A stretch of DNA of 59,984 bases from SIG452 sp045631485 (GCA_045631485.1 JAZQUU010000030.1:1-59984); one strand, 5' to 3'; counted from the first letter of the stretch, positions 49,306 to 57,503 are shown. A program made the numbers and translations. The notes: generated by a model from the sequence alone, not told the origin.

Positions 49306-50652
49306 ATGAGATTTGAAAGTTTAGCCGATATGAAAGCAAAATTATCCGATAAAAGCGTAACGGTGCTGGGGGTAGGTGTGAGCAACCTGCCGTTGGTTTC
49401 CTTTTTGTTGGAGCAGGGTGTTACCAACATCACCCTTCGTGATAAAAAACCGTCTCCCGAAGCGATTGCCCTTGCCGAAGCAAACAATTTGCCCATGATT
49501 TCGGGGGATAGCTACCTTTCTGACCTCACCGAAGATGTGATTTTCCGTTCTCCCGGCATTATGCCCACGCTTCCCGAATTAAAAAACGCCGTGGCACACG
49601 GTACTAAAATAACCTCCGAAATGGAATTGTTCTTTGACCTTTGCCCTGCCAAAATTATCGGCATCACGGGGAGTGACGGCAAAACCACTACCACCACTTT
49701 GATTTACGAAATCTTAAAAAAGGCAGGCTACACCTGTCACTTAGGCGGTAACATCGGGAACCCTCTGTTGCCCGAACTTTTTAGTATCAAGGAAGACCAC
49801 ATTGTGATCGTGGAATTGTCTTCCTTCCAGTTAATGACCATGCAAAAAAGTGCCGATATCGCCGTGGTGACCAATTTAGCGCCCAATCACTTAGATAAAC
49901 ATACCGATATGGCGGAATATGTGGACGCCAAAAAGAATATTTTCCAACACGGCAGCAAAATCACCGTGTTTAATTTGGAAAATGAGATTACCAAAGAATT
50001 CATCGGGGAACATTCTCTTTCCTTCAGCTTGAAACAACCGGTGCAAAACGGGGCATACTTAAGTGGAGACACCGTGTATTTTAACGGGGAAGAAGTGATG
50101 AAAACCTCGGATATTCTGCTTCCCGGGATTCACAATGTGGATAACTATCTGGCGGCGACTTGTGCGGTCAGCTCCTTATGTGATTTGTCCTATGTGAAGC
50201 AGGTGGCAAAAGAATTCGGCGGTGTGGAACACCGTATTGAATTTGTGCGGGAGCTAAACGGTATCCGTTTTTATAATGATTCCATCGCATCAAGCCCGTC
50301 CCGTGCTATTGCGGGCTTACGTTCCTTCAACCAAAAAATCATTGTGATTGCAGGGGGAAGCGACAAAAATATTCCCTTTGATTCTTATGCAGAAGAAGTG
50401 GCGCAGCGTGTGAAACACTTAGTTGTGATGGGGCATACCAAAGAGAAAATCAAGTCCGCCGTGTTGGCAGTTGACCCCGATTTCCCCATCAGCGTGGCAG
50501 AAAATCTGCAAGATGCCGTGAATCTGGCATACGCCAACGCCCAATCCGGCGATGTGGTGATGTTATCTCCCGCTTGTGCAAGCTTTGATTTTTTCAAAAA
50601 CTTTATGGAACGGGGACGTTTGTTTAAAGAGTATGTAACCTCTTTAAACTAA
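49306..50652 (+). CDS. murD: UDP-N-acetylmuramoylalanine--D-glutamate ligase
   Basis: 448 residues, usual length. Cytosolic ATP-dependent ligase adding D-Glu to UDP-MurNAc-L-Ala. Seen: N-terminal Rossmann-like VTVLGVGVSNLPL, P-loop GITGSDGKTTTTTL, GGNIGNPLL, VELSSFQL, NLAPNHLDKH, GVEHRIEFV, NDSIASSPSRAIAGL and LSPACASFDFF. ATG at 49306 with AAAGGAG 11 bp upstream. It is isolated: no mraY, murE/F/G or ftsW nearby, unlike the usual dcw cluster. It is flanked on both sides by repeat arrays. Confidence 0.96.
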   Translation: MRFESLADMKAKLSDKSVTVLGVGVSNLPLVSFLLEQGVTNITLRDKKPSPEAIALAEANNLPMISGDSYLSDLTEDVIFRSPGIMPTLPELKNAVAHGTKITSEMELFFDLCPAKIIGITGSDGKTTTTTLIYEILKKAGYTCHLGGNIGNPLLPELFSIKEDHIVIVELSSFQLMTMQKSADIAVVTNLAPNHLDKHTDMAEYVDAKKNIFQHGSKITVFNLENEITKEFIGEHSLSFSLKQPVQNGAYLSGDTVYFNGEEVMKTSDILLPGIHNVDNYLAATCAVSSLCDLSYVKQVAKEFGGVEHRIEFVRELNGIRFYNDSIASSPSRAIAGLRSFNQKIIVIAGGSDKNIPFDSYAEEVAQRVKHLVVMGHTKEKIKSAVLAVDPDFPISVAENLQDAVNLAYANAQSGDVVMLSPACASFDFFKNFMERGRLFKEYVTSLN

Positions 50653-50775
50653 CGGCTTGAAAAATGGCGTCAAATAGGTTAACTTCACCACTCGCCGTAC
50701 ACCCGGTACGGCTTCGGGTTACCCCCTTCGGGGTTCAGTTTCCCTATTTTACATCCATTTTTCTGCGCCCGAGAT
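50653..50775 (+). repeat. Family A repeat after murD with a compensated stem
   Basis: CGGCTTGAAAAATGGCG 5' phrase. The hairpin is GCCGTAC-ACCCG-GTACGGC; both arms differ from GGCGTAC/GTACGCC in a paired way. ACCCCCTTCGGGGTTCAGTTTCC follows. Confidence 0.82.
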
Positions 50776-50817
50776 TTTGTGTGGAATACGGGCACAATCC
50801 GTAAATCTCACCGACTT

Positions 50818-50936
50818 GTAGGGAATGCATTTATGCATTCCGAAATATTATTTAAAAACGGAACGGTTAAATCCGTTCCCTACAAATAGCGAGGAGAGAA
50901 AAAACTTTGCGGGACGCCGAGGACGTCGTCCCCTAC
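50818..50936. repeat. Two family C elements
   Basis: 50818-50883: GTAGGGAATGCAT-TT-ATGCATTCC, spacer, GGAACGGTTAAATCCGTTCCCTAC. 50910-50936: CGGGACGCCGAGGACGTCGTCCCCTAC. Borders are intact in both. Confidence 0.75.
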
Positions 50937-50990
50937 AAGAACGATGTAAGATGCAGCCGAAGTAAAGAACAATTATTGAAAAGTTGCGTT

Positions 50991-51110
50991 ATCTCTCCTT
51001 CCGTCTTTTGCTTCGCAAAATCCACCTTCCTCGTCAGAGGAAGGTTTTGAATGCACTCAACGGGTGCTACCGCTTTTATTATTTATTATTTTTTCTTTAT
51101 TCTTTATTCC
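50991..51110. repeat. D right end joined to a B right half
   Basis: 50991-51045 carries ATCTCTCCTTCCGTC, hairpin TTTTGC-TTC-GCAAAA and CCACCTTCCTCGTCAGAGGAAGG. 51047-51108 carries AACGGGTGCTACCG and the TTATTATTTATTATTTTTTC arm. Mirror arrangement of 43945-44045. Confidence 0.65.
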
Positions 51111-51125
51111 GAAAGGAAGTCTATT

Positions 51126-52106
51126 TTGAAACAACTTGAAAAATTATCCAAAATTCCTGCCGTGTCGGGTTACGAAACTATGGGGAAAGCCGAGCTTTTT
51201 GAAATCTTTGAAAAGTTTGGACTAACGCCCGAGATCGACGCTTACGGCAACATTTTTGCAGAAAAAAAGTCGGCGTTTTCGCCCTTTCATATTTTGATTG
51301 ATGCTCACATTGACGAAATCGGACTGGTTGTGTCCGAAGTGCTTCCCGGTGGGTTTGTTCGTTTTGAAATGTCGGGGGGAATTGACAAGAAAAATCTGCT
51401 TTGTCAGGAAGTAACAATCCTTACCAAAGAACCCATCTACGGCGTGATTGGTGCCATTCCGCCCCATCTTGCCAAAAAAGGGGAAGAACAAAAAGAATTG
51501 CTTATTGATACGGGCCTTTCCGAAGCTGCAGCGAAAATTCCCGTCGGCACTCCCGTCAAATTAAAAACCAAGTATCAGAAACTGAAAAATTCGCAGTTTT
51601 CCGGCGGTTGCTTAGACGATCGTGCAGGACTTTTGGCGGCGCTGATGGCGGCAGAAAAGTGGAAGCAGGACGTCAGCATTACGGTGCTTGGAAGTGTTGG
51701 GGAAGAACGTGGGCTTCAGGGGATTGAGTTGTTTCTTCGTGAGCGCACCTTTGATTTGGCCGTGATTTTGGATGTGACCCATGGTTATTTCGATGGGTTA
51801 AATCCCTGCCGTTCCTATCCCGTCGGAGAAGGGTTCACCCTTTGCTACGGCGGTATTTTAGATAACCGTCTGACCGCCAAAATGGAACAGTATCTAATCA
51901 AAAAAGACATTCCCTATCACACCGAGCTGGAGCCGTCCCACCCCGGTACCAATGCGTACCGTGCGGTGATGCATCGGATTCCTGCGGTGATGTTGTCCAT
52001 TCCTTTAAAATATATGCACACCACCGTGGAAACCTTGTCCGAAAAAGATGTGCGTTCCCTCTCGAATTTCCTGTCGGGTTACGATTGGGAAAAAGCGTTG
52101 CGATAA
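51126..52106 (+). CDS. M42 family metallo-aminopeptidase, copy 1
   Basis: 326 residues. Dinuclear-metal aminopeptidase of the TET/PepA-deblocking type, cytosolic. Ligands visible: IDAHIDEIGL (His-x-Asp), LDDRAGLLAAL (bridging Asp), SVGEERGLQG (catalytic and metal Glu), LDVTHG (Asp) and MHTTVE (His). A TTG start at 51126 is inferred because AAAGGAAG (51112-51119) lies 6-7 bp upstream and the product begins KQLEKLSKIPAVSGYE like other M42 proteins; no ATG fits. A second M42 gene follows after 14 bp, so the two paralogues form one operon and could make mixed complexes. Confidence 0.88.
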   Translation: MKQLEKLSKIPAVSGYETMGKAELFEIFEKFGLTPEIDAYGNIFAEKKSAFSPFHILIDAHIDEIGLVVSEVLPGGFVRFEMSGGIDKKNLLCQEVTILTKEPIYGVIGAIPPHLAKKGEEQKELLIDTGLSEAAAKIPVGTPVKLKTKYQKLKNSQFSGGCLDDRAGLLAALMAAEKWKQDVSITVLGSVGEERGLQGIELFLRERTFDLAVILDVTHGYFDGLNPCRSYPVGEGFTLCYGGILDNRLTAKMEQYLIKKDIPYHTELEPSHPGTNAYRAVMHRIPAVMLSIPLKYMHTTVETLSEKDVRSLSNFLSGYDWEKALR

Positions 52107-52120
52107 GGGGGATTTTTGCT

Positions 52121-53128
52121 ATGAAATTAACGGAACGAATTGATTTATTGGAAAAACTGACCGCCCTAAACGGCACCTCCGGCTACGAGGACGAAGTGAT
52201 TGATTTTATCACCTCCACCCTGGTTGCCAACGACATCCCCTATCATCAGGACAGACTGGGCAACATCATTGTGCAGACAGGCAAAAATCCCAATCGGATT
52301 GCCCTTTTTGCCCATATGGACGAGGTGGGGTTTGGCGTTCGTGGAATCCGTGAGGATGGCATGATTAAGTTTGCCGCCATCGGCGGTGTGACCGACGGGA
52401 TTTTGTTTTCCACTCCCGTGGTCATCGGAAAAAACAGAGTTCCCGGTGTGATTGGCAACATTCCCAAGCATCTGCAGGAAAAAGGAGGCGACAAAGAAAC
52501 CAAAATTCCCGATATGATGATTGATATTGGTGCCACCTCCAAAAAGGATGCGGAAAGCTCGGTCAAAATCGGAGATGCCATCTATTGGCAGAGCGATTTT
52601 GTGAAATTCGGTGACGGTCTCATTAAGGCGAAAGCGTTGGACGACCGTGTGGGCGTGGCGGTTATTCTTTCGTTACTGCTTACCAAAAAATATTCTTTTA
52701 CTGCGGTGTTCACCACCCGTGAAGAAATCGGTATTATGGGTGCAAAAATGGTAATGCCGTTGCTTGCCCCCAAAAAAGCGGTAGTGTTGGAAGTGACCAC
52801 CTGCGCCGATATGCCCGGTGCTGATGAACCCACCACCAAAATGGGTGAGGGTGTTGCCCTTTCCGTAATGGACGGCGCAAGCGTATCTGACACCGAGTTT
52901 AATGAAAAAATTATTGCACTTGCTACCGAGAAGAACATCCCTTACCAAAAAAAACTTACCACCAAAGGCGGAAACGATGCCGGTGCGGTGTCTTTTGTGT
53001 CCGGCGGTGTGCCCACGGCGGTGTTATCACTCCCCGGTCGGTATATTCATTCTCCTGCCAATGTGATCAGTGAATCCGATTACGATTCTATGTATCGTCT
53101 GGCAGAATTATTAGTCAGAAAAGGGTAG
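52121..53128 (+). CDS. M42 family metallo-aminopeptidase, copy 2
   Basis: 335 residues. Same family as its upstream neighbour but clearly diverged. Ligands: FAHMDEVGFGV, LDDRVGVAVIL, TTREEIGIMGAK, EVTTCADMPG and YIHSPAN. N-terminus LLEKLTALNGTSGYEDEVIDF is typical. AAGGGGGA is 8 bp before the ATG. It ends before a separate promoter for metA. In archaea and Clostridia, paired M42 genes may form hetero-dodecamers with broad peptide specificity; here that is only a suggestion from the tandem arrangement. Confidence 0.9.
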   Translation: MKLTERIDLLEKLTALNGTSGYEDEVIDFITSTLVANDIPYHQDRLGNIIVQTGKNPNRIALFAHMDEVGFGVRGIREDGMIKFAAIGGVTDGILFSTPVVIGKNRVPGVIGNIPKHLQEKGGDKETKIPDMMIDIGATSKKDAESSVKIGDAIYWQSDFVKFGDGLIKAKALDDRVGVAVILSLLLTKKYSFTAVFTTREEIGIMGAKMVMPLLAPKKAVVLEVTTCADMPGADEPTTKMGEGVALSVMDGASVSDTEFNEKIIALATEKNIPYQKKLTTKGGNDAGAVSFVSGGVPTAVLSLPGRYIHSPANVISESDYDSMYRLAELLVRKG

Positions 53129-53195
53129 AATTTTTGCTATTTTTTGCGATTTTTGGGTTCCATTCTGCAAAAAGTGCTTGTTATTTTTTTAACGC

Positions 53196-53224
53196 TTGAT
53201 TTTTATGCTGTTTTGTGCTATATT
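53196..53224 (+). promoter_or_regulatory. metA promoter
   Basis: TTGATT (53196-53201), 17 bp, TATATT (53219-53224). The leader is about 20 nt, which leaves no room for a SAM riboswitch. Confidence 0.62.
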
Positions 53225-53248
53225 ATAAATAGGAAAAGAGGTGCCAAA

Positions 53249-54181
53249 ATGCCAATTAAAATACCAAATGAGTTACCCGCCAGAAAAACTCTGGAGGGCG
53301 AAAATATTTTTGTGATGTCGGAGAAGCGTGCCTGCAGTCAGCATATCCGACCGTTAAAGATTGCCATTTTGAATCTGATGCCCACCAAGATTGTAACCGA
53401 AACTCAGCTTTTGAGACTTTTGGGAAACTCTCCTCTGCAGGTGGAAATCACCTTGGTGATGACCGATTCTCACGAATCCAAAAACACCTCCGGAGAGCAT
53501 CTTGCCACTTTCTATAAACGGTTTTCCGAAATTAAAACGGAGCATTTTGACGGTATGATTATCACCGGTGCTCCCGTGGAAAAACTGGAATTTGAAGAAG
53601 TGGACTATTGGGACGAGCTCAAAGAAATTATGGATTGGTCCACCAAGCATGTGTGGTCCACCTTGCATATTTGTTGGGGTGCTCAGGCAGGTCTGTATCA
53701 TCATTTCGGAATACCGAAATACGATTTGCCCGAAAAAATGTTCGGCATTTTTGAGCATCAACTGTTAAAAAGCCATAAAAAGTTGTTCTTCGGTTTTGAA
53801 GACACCTTTTATGCACCTCACTCCCGTCATACCGAGGTGAGAGAGGAAGATATTAAAAAAGTGCCCGAGTTGACCCTGGTTGCCACCTCCAAGGAGGCGG
53901 GCGTGTATGCGGTTACCACCAAAAAGTACCGTCAGATTTTTATTATGGGTCACTCCGAATATGATAACGAAACCTTAGATCTGGAATATCGCCGTGATGT
54001 GGATAAGGGATTGCCCATTCATATTCCCTGCAATTATTATCCCGACGATAATCCCAACAAAAAGCCGGTGAACAGATGGCGAAGCCATGCAACGCTGTTG
54101 TTCTCCAACTGGCTCAACTACTGTGTATATCAGATTACTCCTTACGATATTGATAAGGTAACACCCTATACGCATTCTTAA
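53249..54181 (+). CDS. metA: Homoserine O-acetyltransferase (MetA type)
   Basis: 310 residues, full length. Methionine synthesis: acylates homoserine. Catalytic Cys142 (HICWGAQ), His235 and Glu237 (MGHSEYD) fall at the canonical positions. Residue 111 is Glu (GAPVEKLEFEEV). In the family Glu at 111 marks acetyl-CoA use and Gly succinyl-CoA use, so acetyltransferase is predicted despite the MetA fold. ATG at 53249 with AAAAGAGG upstream. No other met gene is nearby. It is transcribed from its own promoter. Confidence 0.94.
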   Translation: MPIKIPNELPARKTLEGENIFVMSEKRACSQHIRPLKIAILNLMPTKIVTETQLLRLLGNSPLQVEITLVMTDSHESKNTSGEHLATFYKRFSEIKTEHFDGMIITGAPVEKLEFEEVDYWDELKEIMDWSTKHVWSTLHICWGAQAGLYHHFGIPKYDLPEKMFGIFEHQLLKSHKKLFFGFEDTFYAPHSRHTEVREEDIKKVPELTLVATSKEAGVYAVTTKKYRQIFIMGHSEYDNETLDLEYRRDVDKGLPIHIPCNYYPDDNPNKKPVNRWRSHATLLFSNWLNYCVYQITPYDIDKVTPYTHS

Positions 54182-54237
54182 GTTATTTTCATCAAATTAC
54201 TATAAAATCAAACATCAAAGAAAGGAAGTAAATCAGA

Positions 54238-55410
54238 ATGGATTATGCACAGGAAGCTTTGAAATTACACAAAGCATTAAAAGGGAAAATCGAAGTTGCT
54301 CCCCTTTGCCCCTTAGAAACCAAAGACGATTTATCCATCGCATACACTCCCGGGGTTGCCCAGCCTTGCCTGGAAATCAACAAGGACGTGGCAAATGCGT
54401 ATGAATACACCCGCAAAGGTAACCTGGTTGCCGTGGTAACCGATGGTACCGCCGTGTTGGGCTTGGGAGACATCGGACCCGAAGCGGGTATGCCTGTTAT
54501 GGAAGGAAAAGCCGTGTTGTTTAAGCATTTCGGCGGCGTAGATGCAATGCCGATTTGTCTGGCAACCAAAGACGTGGATAAAATTGTGGAAACCGTAAAA
54601 ATGATTGCTCCCACTTTTGGCGGCATTAATTTGGAAGACATTTCCGGTCCCCGTTGCTTTGAAATTGAAAGAAGACTGAAAAAAGAACTGGATATTCCCG
54701 TGTTTCACGATGACCAGCACGGCACCGCCGTGGTTTGCTTAGCGGCTGTGTTGAACGCCGTGAAATTAGTCAACAAAAAAATAGAAGACCTGGTCGTAGT
54801 AATCAACGGTGCAGGCGCGGCAGGTGTTGCCATCGGCAAACTGCTTCTCTCCTCCGGCGTGAAGGACGTGATTATGTGTAACTCCAAAGGGGTTATCTAC
54901 GAAGGCAAAGAAGGCTTAAACTCCGAAATCGTGGAAGTGGCAAAAATCACCAACAAAGAAAAGAAACAGGGAACCCTGGCAGATGTTGCCAAAGGAGCAG
55001 ACATTTTGGTTGGCGTGTCCGTTGCAGGTGCATTCACTCCCGAAATGATTCAGTCTATGAACCGTGACCCCATCATTTTGGCAATGGCAAACCCCACTCC
55101 CGAAATCTTCCCCGAAGATGCCCTAAAAGCAGGTGCCGCAGTAATGGGTACCGGTCGAAGCGACTTTGCAAAGCAAATCAATAACGTTCTGGCATTTCCC
55201 GGAATTTTCCGCGGTGCATTAGATGTTCGAGCATCCGATATCAACGACGAAATGAAGATTGCCGCATCCCGTGCAATCGCATCCCTGGTATCCGACGAGG
55301 AATTAACCCCCGACTATATCATTCCCGCACCCTTTGACAAGAGGGTGGCAGAAACCGTAGCCAAAGCAGTGGCACAAGCTGCCAGAGACACCGGCGTCGC
55401 TCGCATCTAA
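54238..55410 (+). CDS. NAD(P)-dependent malic enzyme
   Basis: 390 residues, short prokaryotic form. Oxidative decarboxylation of malate to pyruvate and CO2. Seen: IAYTPGVAQPCLEI with Tyr, RKGNLVAVVTDGTAVLGLGDIGP, KAVLFKHFGGVDAMPICL, FHDDQHGTAVVCLAA (metal Asp residues), INGAGAAGVAIGKLL (nucleotide fold) and ILAMANPTPEIFPEDA. GAAAGGAAG precedes the ATG. Cofactor choice is not decidable with certainty. A long repeat A copy starts at its stop codon. Confidence 0.95.
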   Translation: MDYAQEALKLHKALKGKIEVAPLCPLETKDDLSIAYTPGVAQPCLEINKDVANAYEYTRKGNLVAVVTDGTAVLGLGDIGPEAGMPVMEGKAVLFKHFGGVDAMPICLATKDVDKIVETVKMIAPTFGGINLEDISGPRCFEIERRLKKELDIPVFHDDQHGTAVVCLAAVLNAVKLVNKKIEDLVVVINGAGAAGVAIGKLLLSSGVKDVIMCNSKGVIYEGKEGLNSEIVEVAKITNKEKKQGTLADVAKGADILVGVSVAGAFTPEMIQSMNRDPIILAMANPTPEIFPEDALKAGAAVMGTGRSDFAKQINNVLAFPGIFRGALDVRASDINDEMKIAASRAIASLVSDEELTPDYIIPAPFDKRVAETVAKAVAQAARDTGVARI

Positions 55411-55620
55411 TACGGCTTGAAAAAGAACATAGACCGCAAAAGGCATAGGAGTTATTTCCTATGTCTTTTTGTTTAAGGTGAAAATTTGTTGGCACAAATT
55501 TTGATTTAAAATGCCTTTTGCTATCTGCAAACTTCACCGCTCGGCGTACCGATGTACGCCTTCGGATAACCCCTACGGGTTCGGTTTGCAAATTCTACAT
55601 CCTTTTCTCATCGCCTTACA
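55411..55620 (+). repeat. Long form of repeat A after the malic enzyme gene
   Basis: TACGGCTTGAAAAAG, terminator-like AAAGGCATAGGAG...CCTATGTCTTTTT, AAGGTGAAAATTTGTTGG and ACAAATTTTGATTTAAAATG, then the A core with GGCGTAC-CGAT-GTACGCC and TTCTCATCGCCTTA. Near-identical to the 59.1-kb copy. Confidence 0.82.
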
Positions 55621-55635
55621 TTGTGTGATAAAAAT

Positions 55636-55669
55636 AAAAAAGACGAAATTCATTGAATTTCGTCTTTTT
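55636..55669. terminator. Intrinsic terminator
   Basis: AAAAAGACGAAATTCA...TGAATTTCGTCTTTTTG. It is of the same type as those at 20451, 56265 and 59426, all with an AAGACGA/TCGTCTT stem base. Confidence 0.82.
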
Positions 55670-55692
55670 GTTTGGTTGTGACAATGCAATTT

Positions 55693-55790
55693 GTAGGGGA
55701 CGGTGCCCACACCGTCCCGCTGTATGGTTTGTAAACCTTTGTGTTATGCGATACCAAACAAATCGGACAGATGTAGGCATCTGTCCCTAC
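55693..55790. repeat. Family C element
   Basis: GTAGGGGACGGTG-CCCA-CACCGTCCCG, a ~48-bp spacer, CGGACAGATG-TAGG-CATCTGTCCCTAC. Longer spacer than the 15.5- and 17.6-kb copies. Confidence 0.78.
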
Positions 55791-55812
55791 AAATTTTTAT
55801 TCTAAAAAATAC

Positions 55813-55841
55813 TTGTAATTTTAAACTATTTATGCTACAAT
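55813..55841 (+). promoter_or_regulatory. Promoter of the structured RNA / Cys-rich gene
   Basis: TTGTAA (55813-55818), 17 bp, TACAAT (55836-55841). Transcription is predicted to begin at 55848, the first base of the P1 helix. Confidence 0.72.
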
Positions 55842-55847
55842 AAATTT

Positions 55848-55997
55848 GCGACATAATCCTGTATATTGTACCCCAATGGGAATACTTTTGGTAAAAGGTA
55901 TTTCCTCTATTTCTTATCCGTTGGGGTATGGATTGTGTCGCAACAATCGAGGATAATACTTTTTCGGTGTGTCTTCGGTTGGAGGCACACTTTTTTA
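55848..55997 (+). ncRNA. Structured leader or small RNA ending in a terminator
   Basis: P1: GCGACATAATCC (55848-55859) with GGATTGTGTCGC (55930-55941), 12 bp including one G-U. P2: TACCCCAA (55869-55876) with TTGGGGTA (55921-55928). P3: AATACTTTT (55881-55889), loop GGTA, AAAGGTATT (55894-55902). A terminator follows: GTGTGTCTTC (55967-55976), loop GGTT, GGAGGCACAC (55981-55990) and six T. The terminator ends 18 bp before the Cys-rich gene. This layout is that of a riboswitch or attenuator. It could instead be a free small RNA of ~150 nt such as a short 6S-like RNA. It matches no riboswitch consensus that I know. Confidence 0.6.
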
Positions 55998-56014
55998 TTT
56001 AGGGGGAAAACCAA

Positions 56015-56266
56015 ATGATTATTGATAAACCAACCGGAATTGAGTTGATTCCCGGAAATGGGGGTAAGGATTGCCCCGGAAACGGCGAAAACGGAAATGA
56101 AATTTGTTGTGATGAGTGTGATTATCTGTGTTGCTGTATCAATCATTTCAGAAAAAAGCCTTGCAATGAATGTATTCATGTAGAATGTCCCCGAAATGAG
56201 AATGATGCTTTGAAATCAGAAAAGATAGAAATATTACAAGAAGAATTAAAAAACGGTAACATATAA
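56015..56266 (+). CDS. Small Cys-rich protein, unknown
   Basis: 83 residues, not recognised. Ten cysteines between residues 20 and 58: C20, C31, C32, C35, C39, C40, C41, C50, C53 and C58, including ICCDEC, LCCC and PCNEC. A Gly/Asn-rich stretch (residues 14-28) precedes and an acidic/basic helix (residues 62-80) follows. No signal peptide, so probably cytosolic metal binding. AGGGGGA is 8 bp before the ATG. The strong terminator immediately upstream means expression depends on read-through, which suggests control by the preceding RNA element. Confidence 0.6.
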   Translation: MIIDKPTGIELIPGNGGKDCPGNGENGNEICCDECDYLCCCINHFRKKPCNECIHVECPRNENDALKSEKIEILQEELKNGNI

Positions 56267-56304
56267 AAAAGACGAGATTTTTATTAAAAAATCTCGTCTT
56301 TTTG
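56265..56304. terminator. Intrinsic terminator after the Cys-rich gene
   Basis: AAAAAAGACGAGATTTTT...AAAAATCTCGTCTTTTT. Overlaps the stop codon end. It can also serve the minus-strand ddh gene, though 90 bp of repeat lies between. Confidence 0.82.
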
Positions 56305-56320
56305 TTTTGTCTGAGAGAAA

Positions 56321-56374
56321 GCCTTCCCCTTGAGGGGAAGGTGGGTTTTGTGAAACAAAACTCGGATGAGGTGG
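56321..56374 (+). repeat. Family D left end, solo
   Basis: GCCTTCCCCTTGAGGGGAAGG, hairpin GTTTTG-TGAAA-CAAAAC, TCGGATGAGGTGG. Close to the 3' end of ddh. Confidence 0.72.
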
Positions 56375-56393
56375 AGAAAACAGCCGTTGGCTG

Positions 56394-57383
56394 TTACACC
56401 AATTCTTTTCGTAAGGTTGCCCCGTCTTTTTCAGACAGGTAAGAAAGCGGAATATCCAAAACGGTTTTTGCGCCGGAAACACCTTCGGCATTTAATTTTA
56501 CCGCTGCTCTGGCATAAGCCACCAGAACGCTTGAGGTAAATTCGGGATTGGATTCCAATTTTAAAGAGAATTCCAACACGTGATTAGTTTCGCTTTCAAA
56601 ACCTGATTTTCCGCTTCGGATAACAAATCCACCATGGGGAATTCCTGCGTGGTCACGCTTTAATTCTTCTTCGGTAATGAAGTTTACCGTGGTGTCATAA
56701 TCGGCAAAATAGTTGGGCATGGTTTTGATTTCGTTTTCAATTCTTGCCAAATCCGCACCCTCTTCCGCCACCACATAACATTCTCTGGTATGCTTTTCGC
56801 GGGTGGTTAATTCGGGATTTTCACCGCTTCTTGCACCTTCGATGGCAGAGGGAACGGGAACGGTGTACTGCTTGGCATCTTTTACGCCCTCAATTCTGCG
56901 GATAGCATCGGAGTGACCCTGACTTACCCCTTTTCCCCAGAAGGTGTAATCCTTCCCGGTGGGAAGCACGGCACCGAATAACGCTCTCTGAATGGAGAAT
57001 AACCCCGGGTCCCAACCCACGGAGATGATGCCCACTTTGCCTGCCCCTTTGGAGGAAGCATCCACCGCATCAAAATATTCGGGGATTTTGGCGTGAGTAT
57101 CAAAACTGTCCACGGTGTTAAAATATTTGGAAAGCTCCGGTCCCTGCACGGGCAGGTCGGTTGCAGAGCCGCCGCAAAGGATCAGAACATCCAGCTTGTC
57201 TTTAAAATCTAAAATATCATTCACCGAATACACGGGAACGCCTTTGGTTAAAGGAGTTAAGGAATCGGGATTTCTTCTGGTAAACACGGCTGCAAGTTCC
57301 ATATCGTTGGTGTGAGAAATTGCCATTTCCACGCCACGGCCCAAATTACCGTGTCCCACAATACCCACTTTGATTTTTGTCAT
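56394..57383 (-). CDS. ddh: meso-Diaminopimelate D-dehydrogenase
   Basis: 329 residues, usual length. NADPH-dependent one-step conversion of tetrahydrodipicolinate to meso-DAP (or the reverse), bypassing the succinylase/acetylase route and DapF. Seen: KVGIVGHGNLGRGVEMAI (dinucleotide fold), AVFTRRNP, CGGSATDLPVQGP, DSFDTHAKIPEYF, ISVGWDPGLFSIQRALFGA and FWGKGVSQGHSDAIRRI. Start at 57383: GGAGG lies 7 bp upstream, whereas an ATG at 57389 is too near. It gives a route to meso-DAP that would not need the DapF domain fused to CarB. Confidence 0.95.
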   Translation of the reverse strand: MTKIKVGIVGHGNLGRGVEMAISHTNDMELAAVFTRRNPDSLTPLTKGVPVYSVNDILDFKDKLDVLILCGGSATDLPVQGPELSKYFNTVDSFDTHAKIPEYFDAVDASSKGAGKVGIISVGWDPGLFSIQRALFGAVLPTGKDYTFWGKGVSQGHSDAIRRIEGVKDAKQYTVPVPSAIEGARSGENPELTTREKHTRECYVVAEEGADLARIENEIKTMPNYFADYDTTVNFITEEELKRDHAGIPHGGFVIRSGKSGFESETNHVLEFSLKLESNPEFTSSVLVAYARAAVKLNAEGVSGAKTVLDIPLSYLSEKDGATLRKELV

Positions 57384-57503
57384 ATACATACCTCCACAAA
57401 GAGTTATTTTCCAATACTAAAAAATATTTTAACACGATTTTTTTTTCAATGCAAGTTTTTTCACAAACTTTTTTATATTTTTGCAAAACCAACTGTCTTC
57501 CTC

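Noticed and set aside
53129..53248. SAM riboswitch before metA
   Set aside because: The promoter lies ~30 bp before the ATG, leaving no room for an aptamer.
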